The translations under genes and the position numbers were made by a program. Shown here piece by piece: positions 1-7,548 of a stretch of DNA of 64,000 bases (position 1 is its first letter; each line of letters begins with the position of its first letter). The stretch comes from Diaminobutyricibacter sp. McL0608 (GTDB lineage: Bacteria; Actinomycetota; Actinomycetes; Actinomycetales; Microbacteriaceae): positions 1,488,001 to 1,552,000 of the forward strand of contig NZ_CP154826.1 of the NCBI RefSeq assembly GCF_039613825.1, read 5' to 3'. The notes under the pieces are model-generated. The model had not been told where the DNA came from. It saw only the letters and a program-made list of their open reading frames with translations, and did no database searches.

Positions 1-1
1 G

Positions 2-451
2 GAGCGCGCCGGGGCCGACATCGTCCGCCCGCAGCAGCAGGGCCAGGATCCGGCATCCGTCGCCTTCCAGACGGTGGAGCGCGCGAAGGCCGAGGGCATC
101 GAGATCGTCATCATCGACACGGCCGGCCGGCTGCAGACCAAGGGCGGCCTGATGGACGAGTTGTCGAAGATCAAACGGGTCGTGGAGAAGCAGGCGCCGA
201 TCGCGGAGGTTCTGCTCGTTCTCGACGCGACGACCGGGCAGAACGGCCTCGCGCAGGCGGAAGCCTTCATCGAGCACGCGGGCGTGACCGGGCTGGTGCT
301 GACGAAGCTCGACGGGTCGGCCAAGGGCGGTTTCGTACTCGCCGTCCAGGAGAAGACGGGTATCCCGATCAAGCTCGTCGGCCAGGGCGAGGGCATCAAC
401 GATCTGACCGGCTTCACCCCGCACGTCTTCGCACAGCAGTTGATCGGCTAG
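2..451 (+). CDS. ftsY: Signal recognition particle receptor FtsY (C-terminal part, truncated by window edge)
   Basis: This is the last 149 codons of FtsY, the membrane-associated GTPase that receives SRP-ribosome complexes and pairs with Ffh at the translocon. The reading frame is open from base 2, so the gene starts before the window. The SRP-GTPase signatures are visible: DTAGR (G3) at fragment residues 39-43, TKLDGSAKGG (G4) near residue 101, and the C-terminal closing segment GQGEGINDL. The gene ends 9 bases before the DUF2004 gene, whose AGGAGG ribosome site overlaps the gap. Its partner ffh lies only two genes downstream, so both SRP GTPases are clustered. Identification is secure; the N-terminal A domain cannot be judged. 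Confidence 0.96.
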   Translation, partial: ERAGADIVRPQQQGQDPASVAFQTVERAKAEGIEIVIIDTAGRLQTKGGLMDELSKIKRVVEKQAPIAEVLLVLDATTGQNGLAQAEAFIEHAGVTGLVLTKLDGSAKGGFVLAVQEKTGIPIKLVGQGEGINDLTGFTPHVFAQQLIG

Positions 452-460
452 GAGGATCCG

Positions 461-961
461 ATGGCGATCGAACACGAGTATTTCGGGATCATCGACGAGA
501 CCGCGAGCGGCGGGCTGGCCTGGCAGGATACCATCGAGCTCGGCGACCAGGCGGTCGAAGTCGACCTGCAGGCGGAGTCCGAGAGGCGGGTGACCGAATA
601 CTCCCTCGATGCCGCAGCGGCGCTCATCCAGGCGCTCGAAGGCTTCGACGCCCGGGCGAGGGATGCACTGGTCGCGCAGCTGAGCGAACGCGCGTCCTCC
701 ACGGTGAATTACGTCGACCAGCAGATGGACGAGATGGGGGAGAGCCTCATCGATCTCCTGGTGCACAACTCGGGCGACATCGCGGTCGACGTGCTGCGCT
801 CCCTGCAGCTCATGCGGGTCGCGCTCTACCCGGAGCGTTCGGATGAGGAGGACGTCTTCGCGACGTTCGACTACTCGATCAGCCCGGACGACACCGACTC
901 GGTGCTGATCGTGAGTTTCGATATCCGGGGCGACGTCGTCGCCGTCGAGATGCAGGGCTGA
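461..961 (+). CDS. DUF2004 family protein
   Basis: This is a small acidic protein of 166 residues with no signal peptide or membrane segment. Length and sequence style match the actinobacterial DUF2004 family, whose function is unknown. The ATG is preceded by a strong AGGAGG ribosome site in the short gap after ftsY. The stop codon overlaps the next start (TGATG), so it is translationally coupled to the acetyltransferase. Position between ftsY and ffh suggests co-expression with the SRP GTPases but proves no role in targeting. The family call comes from recalled family character, not from a search. Confidence 0.8.
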   Translation: MAIEHEYFGIIDETASGGLAWQDTIELGDQAVEVDLQAESERRVTEYSLDAAAALIQALEGFDARARDALVAQLSERASSTVNYVDQQMDEMGESLIDLLVHNSGDIAVDVLRSLQLMRVALYPERSDEEDVFATFDYSISPDDTDSVLIVSFDIRGDVVAVEMQG

Positions 962-1641
962 TGGGGGAGCTGTTCCAGCCCCGGCAGGATCCTCGGCCGG
1001 ACGATACCGTTTGGCCCGAGCTGCAGTGGCCGATGGACCCCTCGATCGAACTGCGCGGAAGCATCGTGACGCTGACCGGGGTGCGCGAACCGGAGCGCGA
1101 CGCGCGTGAGCTGTTCGCCGCGCTCGACGACGACGCGGTCTGGCGCCATATCGCCGGCCGGCCGGCCGATGTCGAGGCGCTGCAGGCGCGCCTCGAGGAC
1201 GCGCTTCAGCCCGGTCCGCGCTTCCAGTGGATCGTACGGCTGGCTGTTCCCTGTCGCGGACTGGCGGCGGGGACGGCGGTCGGCCAGACGTCGTATCTCG
1301 ACGTCTCGGCACCGGATACGCGGCTCGAGATCGGTTCGACCGCGTACCGGCAGGCGGTGTGGGCGTCCGGCGTCAATCCGGAGACGAAGCTGCTGCTGCT
1401 CGAGAACGCGTTCGACCGGCTCGGTGCCGGCCGGGTGCAGCTCAAGACGGACATCCGCAACGAGCGTTCGCAGCGGGCGATCGACCGCCTCGGCGCGCGC
1501 TATGAGGGTGTGCTCCGGCGCCACATGAGGCGTGCGGACGGCACCGTGCGCGACACCGTGATGTTCTCGATCCTCGCCGAAGAGTGGCCGGATGTGCGCA
1601 GTGGGCTGAACGAGCGCGTGCGCTCAGCATCCGCCGGTTAA
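961..1641 (+). CDS. GNAT family N-acetyltransferase (RimJ/RimL-like)
   Basis: The protein has 226 residues and the layout of the RimJ/RimL-type GNAT acetyltransferases, which transfer acetyl from acetyl-CoA to an amine, often a protein N-terminus or a small molecule. The diagnostic part is the C-terminal half. A segment aligning with motif A/B carries conserved TDIRNERSQRAIDRLGA, followed by EGVLRRHMRRADG and a final RDTVMFSIL strand, all typical of this subgroup. The start overlaps the upstream stop by one base. The substrate cannot be read from sequence. The gene is followed by 12 bases and then ffh, but ffh seems to have its own -10 box (TAAACT at 1639-1644). Confidence 0.85.
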   Translation: MGELFQPRQDPRPDDTVWPELQWPMDPSIELRGSIVTLTGVREPERDARELFAALDDDAVWRHIAGRPADVEALQARLEDALQPGPRFQWIVRLAVPCRGLAAGTAVGQTSYLDVSAPDTRLEIGSTAYRQAVWASGVNPETKLLLLENAFDRLGAGRVQLKTDIRNERSQRAIDRLGARYEGVLRRHMRRADGTVRDTVMFSILAEEWPDVRSGLNERVRSASAG

Positions 1642-1653
1642 ACTGTCTGGACC

Positions 1654-3216
1654 ATGGCTACTTTCGGAACCCTGTCTGACAGGCTCGCAGACACCTTCAA
1701 GAACCTCCGCACCAAGGGCAAGCTGACGCCCGCGGATGTCGACGGCACCGTTCGCGAGATCCGTCGCGCACTCCTCGATGCCGACGTCTCGCTCGACGTC
1801 GTCAAGGCGTTCACGGCGACCGTGCGCGAGCGCGCGCTCAGCGACGAGGTCAACAAGGCACTGAACCCTGCCCAGCAGGTCGTACAGATCGTCAACGAAG
1901 AACTCGTGACGATCCTCGGCGGGCAGCAGCGCCGTCTGCAGTTCGCGAAGAAGCCGCCGACCGTCATCATGCTCGCGGGCCTCCAGGGTGCAGGCAAGAC
2001 GACACTCGCCGGAAAGCTCGCGAAGTGGCTTGCCAAAGACGGCCACACCCCGGTGCTCGTCGCGGCCGACCTCCAGCGCCCGAACGCCGTCACGCAGCTG
2101 CAGATCGTCGGTGAGCAGGCGGGCGTGCCCGTGTTCGCTCCCGAGCCCGGCAACGGTGTCGGCAACCCGGTCAAGGTCGCCAAAGAGGCGATGAAGTTCG
2201 CCGAGACCAAACAGTACGACGTCGTCATCGTCGACACGGCCGGCCGCCTCGGCGTCGACGCCGAGCTCATGAAGCAGGCCGGCGACATCCGTAAGGCCGT
2301 CGACCCCGACGAGGTGCTGTTCGTCATCGACGCGATGATCGGCCAGGACGCGGTCGCCACCGCCAAGGCGTTCCAGGACGGCGTCGACTTCACCGGCGTC
2401 GTGCTCACCAAGCTCGACGGCGATGCCCGCGGTGGTGCGGCGCTGTCCGTCGCATCCGTCACCGGGCGCCCGATCATCTTCGCGTCGACCGGAGAGGGAC
2501 TCGACGACTTCGAGCCGTTCTATCCCGATCGCATGGCCAGCCGCATCCTCGATCTCGGTGACATCCTCACCCTGATCGAGCAGGCGCAGGAAGCGTTCGA
2601 CGAAGACGAGGCACGCAAGGTCGCGGAGAAGTTCGCGACCGACACGTTCACGCTCGACGACTTCCTCAAGCAGATGCAGCAGCTGCGCAACATGGGCTCC
2701 ATCAAGAAGATGATGGGCATGCTGCCGGGTGCGGGCGCCATGAAGCAGCAGCTCGACAACTTCGACGAGCGCGAGATCGTGCGCACCGAGGCGATCATCC
2801 AGTCGATGACCAAGGCGGAGCGCGCAAATCCGAAACTCCTCAACGGGTCGCGCCGCCTGCGCATCGCCAAGGGAGCCGGTTCCACCGTCACCGAGGTGAA
2901 TTCGCTCGTCAACCGCTTCGAGCAGGCCGCGAAGATGATGAAGACCGTCTCCAAGGGCGGCGTTCCGAACGTTCCCGGCATGGGGCCGATCCCGGGAGCC
3001 GGATTCACGGGCGGCCGAGGAAAGCAGCAGCAGAAGAAGAAGGGCTCGCGTTCGGGCAACCCGGCCAAGCGCGCAGCCGAGAACGCAGCTCTGGCGTCCG
3101 GCGCCAAGCCGGTCACGGCTGCGGGCGGCTCAGGCTTCGGACTCGGGGGAGCCGCGAAGAAGGACGGCCCGACCGAAGAAGAGCTCGCGTCGCTGCAGAA
3201 GTTCCTCGGGCGCTGA
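1654..3216 (+). CDS. ffh: Signal recognition particle protein Ffh (SRP54)
   Basis: This 520-residue GTPase binds signal sequences and 4.5S RNA and delivers nascent chains to FtsY. An N domain of about 90 residues is followed by the G domain with P-loop GLQGAGKTT near residue 110, DTAGR, and TKLDGDARGG. The methionine-rich M domain shows GSIKKMMGMLPGAG around residue 350. The C-terminus carries a Gly/Lys/Gln-rich extension of about 70 residues beyond the core family length, common in actinobacterial Ffh. The ATG lies nine bases after a TAAACT -10 box, so the mRNA leader would be extremely short. The gene faces the SGNH-hydrolase gene across a long hairpin. Confidence 0.97.
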   Translation: MATFGTLSDRLADTFKNLRTKGKLTPADVDGTVREIRRALLDADVSLDVVKAFTATVRERALSDEVNKALNPAQQVVQIVNEELVTILGGQQRRLQFAKKPPTVIMLAGLQGAGKTTLAGKLAKWLAKDGHTPVLVAADLQRPNAVTQLQIVGEQAGVPVFAPEPGNGVGNPVKVAKEAMKFAETKQYDVVIVDTAGRLGVDAELMKQAGDIRKAVDPDEVLFVIDAMIGQDAVATAKAFQDGVDFTGVVLTKLDGDARGGAALSVASVTGRPIIFASTGEGLDDFEPFYPDRMASRILDLGDILTLIEQAQEAFDEDEARKVAEKFATDTFTLDDFLKQMQQLRNMGSIKKMMGMLPGAGAMKQQLDNFDEREIVRTEAIIQSMTKAERANPKLLNGSRRLRIAKGAGSTVTEVNSLVNRFEQAAKMMKTVSKGGVPNVPGMGPIPGAGFTGGRGKQQQKKKGSRSGNPAKRAAENAALASGAKPVTAAGGSGFGLGGAAKKDGPTEEELASLQKFLGR

Positions 3217-3231
3217 GCGCGACTTCATCGC

Positions 3232-3297
3232 GAGAGTGACACTTGCGGTCGAGCGGGTCAGGTGTGCCGGTCGCCCTCGGCCGGAACTGTCGCTCTC
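3232..3297. terminator. Imperfect 22-bp stem hairpin between convergent ffh and SGNH-hydrolase gene
   Basis: Bases 3232-3253 pair with 3276-3297 around a 22-base loop. Eighteen of 22 positions are complementary and two more can form G-U pairs. It sits exactly between two convergent stop codons, so it most likely acts as a bidirectional terminator, although it lacks a clear T-run. Confidence 0.55.
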
Positions 3298-3314
3298 GAG
3301 GTACCGGCGCGCAG

Positions 3315-4016
3315 TCAGCCCGTGATGCGGGCAGCGTCGAGCGCGCGCTCGACGACGTCTGCAACGACCATCTGACCGGGCGCGTTCGGGTGGATGTGGT
3401 CGGCCTGGAGGAGTTCCGGGTGCCCGGCCAGCGGGAAACCGAGATCGAGCCACGTTCCGCCCACGCCGGTGACTGCCTCATGCACGAGGGCGTCGACGGC
3501 GGCCAGGCGCGCGGGCGGCGTGTTGTCTCCCCACACTGCACTGGTGCCGACGATCGTCGCTTCTGGAAGCGCAGAGCGGATGCGGCCCAGGAGCTCTACG
3601 GCCTTCGCCCGGAGCGCCTGGTCGCCGATCGTCAGGTCGTTGCGCGTCGCCGCGATCAGCACGATGCGGGGATGCAGGCGGATGGCCGTCTCGACCTGGG
3701 CGTCGTAGGTGAAACCGTCCCAGCCGGGCTTCACGAACCCGGAACCGCTGATCGCCACATCGTCGAGCGCCCATTTGTGCGCGGCGGCCACCTGCTCGGG
3801 CCATGCCTGCGCGGGGAGCACTCCGCGGCCGTGGGAGATGGAGTCGCCGATGGCGACGGCAGTCACGGTGGCCGCTGCATGGTCCGCCGACGCCGCCTTC
3901 GCATCCGCTGCCGCCGACCGCTCTGCGGCTACGGCGGAGCACCCGCTGAGCGCTGCGAGCACGGTCAGGCCGGCGACCACGAAGAGCAGTCGTCGGGGGG
4001 AAGTCGTCACGCGCAC
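3315..4016 (-). CDS. SGNH/GDSL-hydrolase family lipoprotein
   Basis: This is a predicted exported esterase/lipase-fold protein of 233 residues. It starts with a positive n-region (TTSPRR), a hydrophobic core and a lipobox LSGC, so it should be a lipid-anchored surface protein. The SGNH blocks are visible: AIGDSISHG (block I, nucleophile Ser), a block III-like AATRND, and DHIHPNAPG near the C-terminus (block V Asp-x-x-His). The GTG at 4016 was chosen because TACGCT ends exactly six bases upstream, the pattern of leaderless promoters seen elsewhere in this window; another GTG is at 4010. The substrate is unknown. It is downstream of, and co-oriented with, the carboxylate-amine ligase. Confidence 0.82.
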   Translation of the reverse strand: MRVTTSPRRLLFVVAGLTVLAALSGCSAVAAERSAAADAKAASADHAAATVTAVAIGDSISHGRGVLPAQAWPEQVAAAHKWALDDVAISGSGFVKPGWDGFTYDAQVETAIRLHPRIVLIAATRNDLTIGDQALRAKAVELLGRIRSALPEATIVGTSAVWGDNTPPARLAAVDALVHEAVTGVGGTWLDLGFPLAGHPELLQADHIHPNAPGQMVVADVVERALDAARITG

Positions 4017-4022
4017 GGAGTG

Positions 4023-4028
4023 AGCGTA
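4023..4028 (-). promoter_or_regulatory. -10 box TACGCT of predicted leaderless promoter for the SGNH-hydrolase gene
   Basis: Read on the minus strand, TACGCT is followed by six bases and then GTG (4016), which would place the transcription start on the start codon. Confidence 0.5.
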
Positions 4029-4096
4029 AATCCTCGGAACTGCGCGGATGCTGTGAGTGCGGCCGCGTGTCGGGACCCGGCCGTCGGTGTCGGCGT

Positions 4097-5236
4097 TCAC
4101 ACTCGTGAAAGTCCGTTCCGCAACTCGTGGGTGAGCGAGCTCACCACGGCCTGGAGGCTGCCACCGTTCTCCTCGGCGACCTGCAGCTGTCGCTGGTAGC
4201 TCGCGCCACGCTCCAGTATGAGGTCGACGTTCTCCAGCTGTTCCAGGCACCCGAGCCGTTCGGCGATCGGTGCGAGTTCGACGACCAGGTCGCGCAGCTC
4301 GTCCGAGACCAGGCGTTCGTCTCCGGCGGCATTGAGGATGACTTCGGCGTCCATCCCGTAGCGGGCGGCACGCCATTTGTTCTCACGGACGAACCACGGC
4401 TGCAGGCTCACCGGTTCGACGCCGTCATCGAGCTGGCCGGACATCCGGTCGACAAGACAATGGATGATCGCCGCGACCGCCCCGACCTCCTCGGCGGTCG
4501 ACAGCCCGTCGCAGGCCCTCATCTCGACGGTTCCCCAGTGCGGGGACGGACGGATGTCCCAGCGCACCTCGCTGTAATCGTGCACGACGCCGGTGTTGAC
4601 CAGGTCCTGCACGTACTCCTCGTAGTTCGCCCAGCTCCCGAACTGCCAGGGGAGTCCCGCTGTCGGCAGCTGCTGGAACATGAGAGCGCGGTTCGAGGCG
4701 TACCCGGTCTTCGCACCGCCCCAGAACGGGCTGGACGCGCTGAGCGCCTGCAGGTGAGGGTAGTAGGTGAGCAGGCCGTTGACGATCGGCAGGGCCTTGT
4801 CCCGCTCATCGATGCCGACGTGGACGTGGATGCCCCAGATCATCATCTGGCGGCCCCACCACTGTGTGCGGTCGAGCAGTCGGTCGTAGCGCTCGTTCGG
4901 GGTGACCTTCTGGTCGAACCACTGGGCGAACGGATGGGTCCCCGCACACATCAGCTCGACGCCGAGAGGATCGGTGACCTCGCGGACGAGCGCCATCAGC
5001 TCATTGAGGTCGGCGACCGCATCCGGAACGGTGTGATGCACCCGGCTGACCAGTTCGACCGTGTTCAGCAGGAGCTCGTGGGTGATCTGCGGATGCTCCT
5101 TGCCGTCGGGCGTACCCAGAGCCTCGAGGACCTCCTGCGCGATGTGCACGAGGTCACCGGATGACCCGTCGACGAGCGCGAGCTCCCATTCGATGCCGAC
5201 GGTCGACCTCTCGGATGCTGCGAAATCGATCTGCAT
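4097..5236 (-). CDS. GCS2-type glutamate-cysteine ligase / carboxylate-amine ligase (YbdK family)
   Basis: The 379-residue protein belongs to the GCS2 family of ATP-dependent carboxylate-amine ligases. Near the N-terminus TVGIEWELALVD contains the family's metal/substrate Glu residues. Further on are MIWGIHVHVGID (His-containing strand), SASSPFWGG and SEVRWDIRPS with TVEMRACD, all characteristic of YbdK-like enzymes. Members form gamma-glutamyl amides in vitro, but the physiological substrate is usually unknown. Microbacteriaceae make mycothiol rather than glutathione, so a true glutathione role is unlikely. The gene is divergent from rpsP, with 181 bases between starts. Confidence 0.88.
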   Translation of the reverse strand: MQIDFAASERSTVGIEWELALVDGSSGDLVHIAQEVLEALGTPDGKEHPQITHELLLNTVELVSRVHHTVPDAVADLNELMALVREVTDPLGVELMCAGTHPFAQWFDQKVTPNERYDRLLDRTQWWGRQMMIWGIHVHVGIDERDKALPIVNGLLTYYPHLQALSASSPFWGGAKTGYASNRALMFQQLPTAGLPWQFGSWANYEEYVQDLVNTGVVHDYSEVRWDIRPSPHWGTVEMRACDGLSTAEEVGAVAAIIHCLVDRMSGQLDDGVEPVSLQPWFVRENKWRAARYGMDAEVILNAAGDERLVSDELRDLVVELAPIAERLGCLEQLENVDLILERGASYQRQLQVAEENGGSLQAVVSSLTHELRNGLSRV

Positions 5237-5260
5237 CTGGTCGTTCCGCCCATCCGATTA

Positions 5261-5288
5261 TTCAAAGCCCGGTGTATCTGACAGAATA
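5261..5288 (+). promoter_or_regulatory. Candidate rpsP promoter
   Basis: TTCAAA at 5261-5266 and CAGAAT/AGAATA at 5282-5288 could be -35 and -10 boxes for the rpsP operon. The same CAGAATAG string occurs upstream of rplS at 10976. It would give a leader of about 120 bases before rpsP. Confidence 0.35.
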
Positions 5289-5417
5289 GCTAGTTGAGTT
5301 CTGTTCCGCCCGACCCTCTAATCAGGCGAGAGAGAACCCCATAGACCTCCTGCCGAGTGTGCCCCCACGCTCACGGCAGTCAGTTCGTTCAAACACCTCA
5401 TACAACACAGGAGAATT

Positions 5418-5903
5418 GTGGCTGTCAAAATTCGTCTGAAGCGCCTCGGCAAGATCCGCGCGCCCTACTACCGAATCGTCGTCGCCGACTCGCGCACCAA
5501 GCGCGACGGCCGCGTCATCGAAGAGATCGGCAAGTACCACCCCACCGAGGAGCCTTCGCTCATCGAGGTCAACTCCGAGCGTGCGCAGTACTGGCTCAGT
5601 GTCGGCGCACAGCCGACCGAGCAGGTAACCGCGCTGCTGAAGCTCACGGGCGACTGGGGCACCTTCAAGGGTGACAAGAACGCTACGAACACGGTCAAGA
5701 CCAAGGAAGCCAAGGTCGAGTTCGTCGCTGACGAGAAGAAGAAGCCGGTTCTGAAGCCCAAGGCTGAGAAGCCGGCTCCGGTGGTCGAAGAGGCCGAGGC
5801 CGTCGTCGAAGCCGAGGTCGAGGCCGAAGAGGCCGCCGAGGCCGAGGTCGTCGAGGCTGCGGAAGAGATCACCGAAGCCGCCGCCGACGGCGAGAAGGCC
5901 TAG
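5418..5903 (+). CDS. rpsP: 30S ribosomal protein S16 with acidic C-terminal tail
   Basis: S16 is a small-subunit protein needed for 30S assembly. The first 85 residues or so are standard S16, beginning [20 protein letters not shown] and including [12 protein letters not shown]. The protein then continues to 161 residues, about twice the usual bacterial length, first with a Lys-rich linker and then with a Glu/Ala/Val-rich acidic tail from about residue 115 to the end. The GTG start has AGGAG seven bases upstream. It heads the rpsP-khpA-rimM operon, with khpA starting two bases after the stop. The S2 protein in this window carries a similar acidic tail. Confidence 0.97.
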   Translation: MAVKIRLKRLGKIRAPYYRIVVADSRTKRDGRVIEEIGKYHPTEEPSLIEVNSERAQYWLSVGAQPTEQVTALLKLTGDWGTFKGDKNATNTVKTKEAKVEFVADEKKKPVLKPKAEKPAPVVEEAEAVVEAEVEAEEAAEAEVVEAAEEITEAAADGEKA

Positions 5904-5905
5904 CC

Positions 5906-6142
5906 TTGCTCGGTCCCGCTCTCGAGCACCTGGTCAAGGGGATCGTCGATCACCCGGCCGATGTGCACGTCGTAGCAAAGAATTCGCCCCGCGGCGAGGT
6001 CCTCGAGGTTCGCGTGAACCCCGAGGACCTCGGCCGGGTCATCGGCCGGGCCGGGCGCACCGCCAAGGCGCTGCGCACGCTCGTCGCCGCGCTCGCCGAC
6101 GGACGTCGCGTGCGCGTCGACGTCGTCGACACCGACTACTGA
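5906..6142 (+). CDS. khpA: KH-domain RNA-binding protein KhpA
   Basis: This 78-residue protein is a single KH domain, the minimal architecture of KhpA, which binds RNA (usually with KhpB) and affects cell division and envelope growth in Gram-positive bacteria. The KH core GRVIGRAGRTAKALRTLV contains the GxxG loop at about residues 47-50. Start is the TTG two bases after the rpsP stop; the family usually begins with this LEHLVKGIVDHP segment, which supports it. rimM follows one base after the stop, so the three genes are a tight translational unit, which is the normal location for khpA. Confidence 0.92.
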   Translation: MLGPALEHLVKGIVDHPADVHVVAKNSPRGEVLEVRVNPEDLGRVIGRAGRTAKALRTLVAALADGRRVRVDVVDTDY

Positions 6143-6143
6143 G

Positions 6144-6740
6144 GTGTCGGCCGACAAGCCTGCCCAGACTCAACTTCGGGTCGGTCGTCTGACGAAGGCG
6201 CATGGGCTGAAGGGCGCCCTCAAACTCGAGTTGTATACGGACACTCCCGAGCAGCGGTTCACGCCCGGCGCGGTGTTCACACTGCAGGTCCCGACCGGCT
6301 CCAAGTGGCACGGCAAGACCCTCGAACTGACGGAACTCCGCTGGTACAACGGTCACGCGGTCGGCTTCTTCAAGGGCGTCGACGATCGCAGCGAAGCCGA
6401 GACTCTCGTCAAGGCGATTCTCTGGGTCAATCAGGACCCGGCGGAGCTCCCTGAAGAGGAGGACGCCTGGTACGACCACCAGCTGGTCGGTCTCGCCGCG
6501 GTGCGCGACGGCGTGAAGGTCGGGCTCGTGGCCCGGGTCGACCACCTGCCTGCCCAGGACCTGCTCGCGATCAAGACGGATGCGGGCGAGGTGCTGGTCC
6601 CGTTCGTCAAAGCGATCGTGCCTTCGGTCGATCTGGCAGCGGGAACCGTCATCCTCACGCCGCCGACGGGGTTGTTCGAAGAACTGCCCGATGACGATGA
6701 CGAGTCCCCTGACGACGCGGAGCCCGAAACGGCCGAGTAG
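6144..6740 (+). CDS. rimM: Ribosome maturation factor RimM
   Basis: RimM binds ribosomal protein S19 and assists maturation of the 30S head. The 198-residue protein shows the N-terminal barrel motif VGRLTKAHGLKGALKL, then the linker with VGFFKGVDDRSEAE, and the C-terminal PRC barrel with DLLAIKTDAGEVLVPFV. It ends in an acidic Asp/Glu tail (residues about 180-198). The GTG start lies one base after the khpA stop. Normally trmD follows directly. Here a terminator and a GntR/MFS pair separate the two. Confidence 0.96.
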   Translation: MSADKPAQTQLRVGRLTKAHGLKGALKLELYTDTPEQRFTPGAVFTLQVPTGSKWHGKTLELTELRWYNGHAVGFFKGVDDRSEAETLVKAILWVNQDPAELPEEEDAWYDHQLVGLAAVRDGVKVGLVARVDHLPAQDLLAIKTDAGEVLVPFVKAIVPSVDLAAGTVILTPPTGLFEELPDDDDESPDDAEPETAE

Positions 6741-6746
6741 ATCACG

Positions 6747-6790
6747 AAACGGACCGGTTGCGCCGCTGAGGTGCGCCGGTCCGTTTTCTC
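6747..6790. terminator. Rho-independent terminator between rimM and the GntR gene
   Basis: AACGGACCGG (6748-6757) pairs perfectly with CCGGTCCGTT (6776-6785), and the stem runs into a TTTTCTC tract. It lies between convergent genes and probably ends the rpsP-khpA-rimM transcript. Confidence 0.8.
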
Positions 6791-6804
6791 GTTCCCGGGT
6801 GATC

Positions 6805-7467
6805 TCAGCGCACGACGGCGAGGCCGCGAGCGCGCAGGATGCGGGTGTCCGCGTCGAGTGACGCGAGCAGGCGCTGGTGCGTCGCGACGATGTGGTGGTG
6901 GATGCGGTCCGCCGCCCCATCCGCATCCCGCGCGGCGACGAGGTCGACGATCTCGCGATGCTCCTGCCAGGCCGTGCGGCGTGCGTCCTCGGTGCGGACT
7001 TCCAGCCACCTGGTGCGTTCAAGGCGGGTCATGGCCGACGCGACGCTGTCGGCGAAGAAGTGGTTGCCGGACAGCCTTGCGAGTTCGACGTGGAAATGCG
7101 TTCCCGCTCGCACACCCTCGTCGCTCGGGGCGGCGATGTCGAAGGCCCCGAGTCTGCGCCCCAGCGACGTGATCGCTTCTGCGGGTGCTCGTTCGCAGCT
7201 GAGGCGCACCGCGGCGGTCTCGAGCGCATCCCTCAGTTCGCTGAGCTGGGCGATCTCGCCGAGGTCGATCGGCGAGACCTGCCAGGCACGCCCGACGCGT
7301 TCCACAAGACCGTCGCCTTCGAGTCGCATCAACGCGGCACGGAGCGGGGTGCGGGATGCGCCGAGCTCCGTTTCGAGGCCGCGCTCGGTGAGGCGGGCGC
7401 CCGGCGTGCGCTCGAGGTCGAGGATCTCGGAGCGCAGGAGCTCGTACACGTGAGTCTGCTCGGGCAT
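6805..7467 (-). CDS. GntR family transcriptional regulator (FCD/FadR-type)
   Basis: This 220-residue regulator has an N-terminal winged helix (residues about 5-70, with PGARLTERGLETELGASRTP and LMRLEGDGLVERV) and an all-helical C-terminal ligand domain of the FCD type. In that domain ELRDALETAAVRL, FHVELARLSGN and the repeated His residues (HREIVDL, RIHHHIVATH) form the usual metal/effector pocket pattern. The gene is divergent from an MFS transporter, and three GGTATACC palindromes occupy the gap, so it most likely represses both genes until a carboxylate-type ligand binds. Start is the ATG at 7467, preceded by an AAAGG-type ribosome site. The ligand is unknown. Confidence 0.9.
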   Translation of the reverse strand: MPEQTHVYELLRSEILDLERTPGARLTERGLETELGASRTPLRAALMRLEGDGLVERVGRAWQVSPIDLGEIAQLSELRDALETAAVRLSCERAPAEAITSLGRRLGAFDIAAPSDEGVRAGTHFHVELARLSGNHFFADSVASAMTRLERTRWLEVRTEDARRTAWQEHREIVDLVAARDADGAADRIHHHIVATHQRLLASLDADTRILRARGLAVVR

Positions 7468-7483
7468 GGACGACCTTTCGCTT

Positions 7484-7517
7484 GGTATACCGAGCTGGTA
7501 TACCGCTAGGGTATACC
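7484..7517. promoter_or_regulatory. Triple GGTATACC operator array
   Basis: Three perfect 8-bp palindromes GGTATACC lie at 7484-7491, 7497-7504 and 7510-7517. Their centres are exactly 13 bp apart, with five-base spacers GAGCT and GCTAG. The array lies in the 81-bp gap between the divergent GntR and MFS starts. FadR/VanR-type regulators commonly bind short GT-n-AC palindromes, so these are the likely autoregulatory operators. The outer flanks extend the symmetry (TTGGTATACC and GGTATACCAA). Confidence 0.8.
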
Positions 7518-7548
7518 AAAAGACCTCGCTGATGCCGGAAGGAGCACC

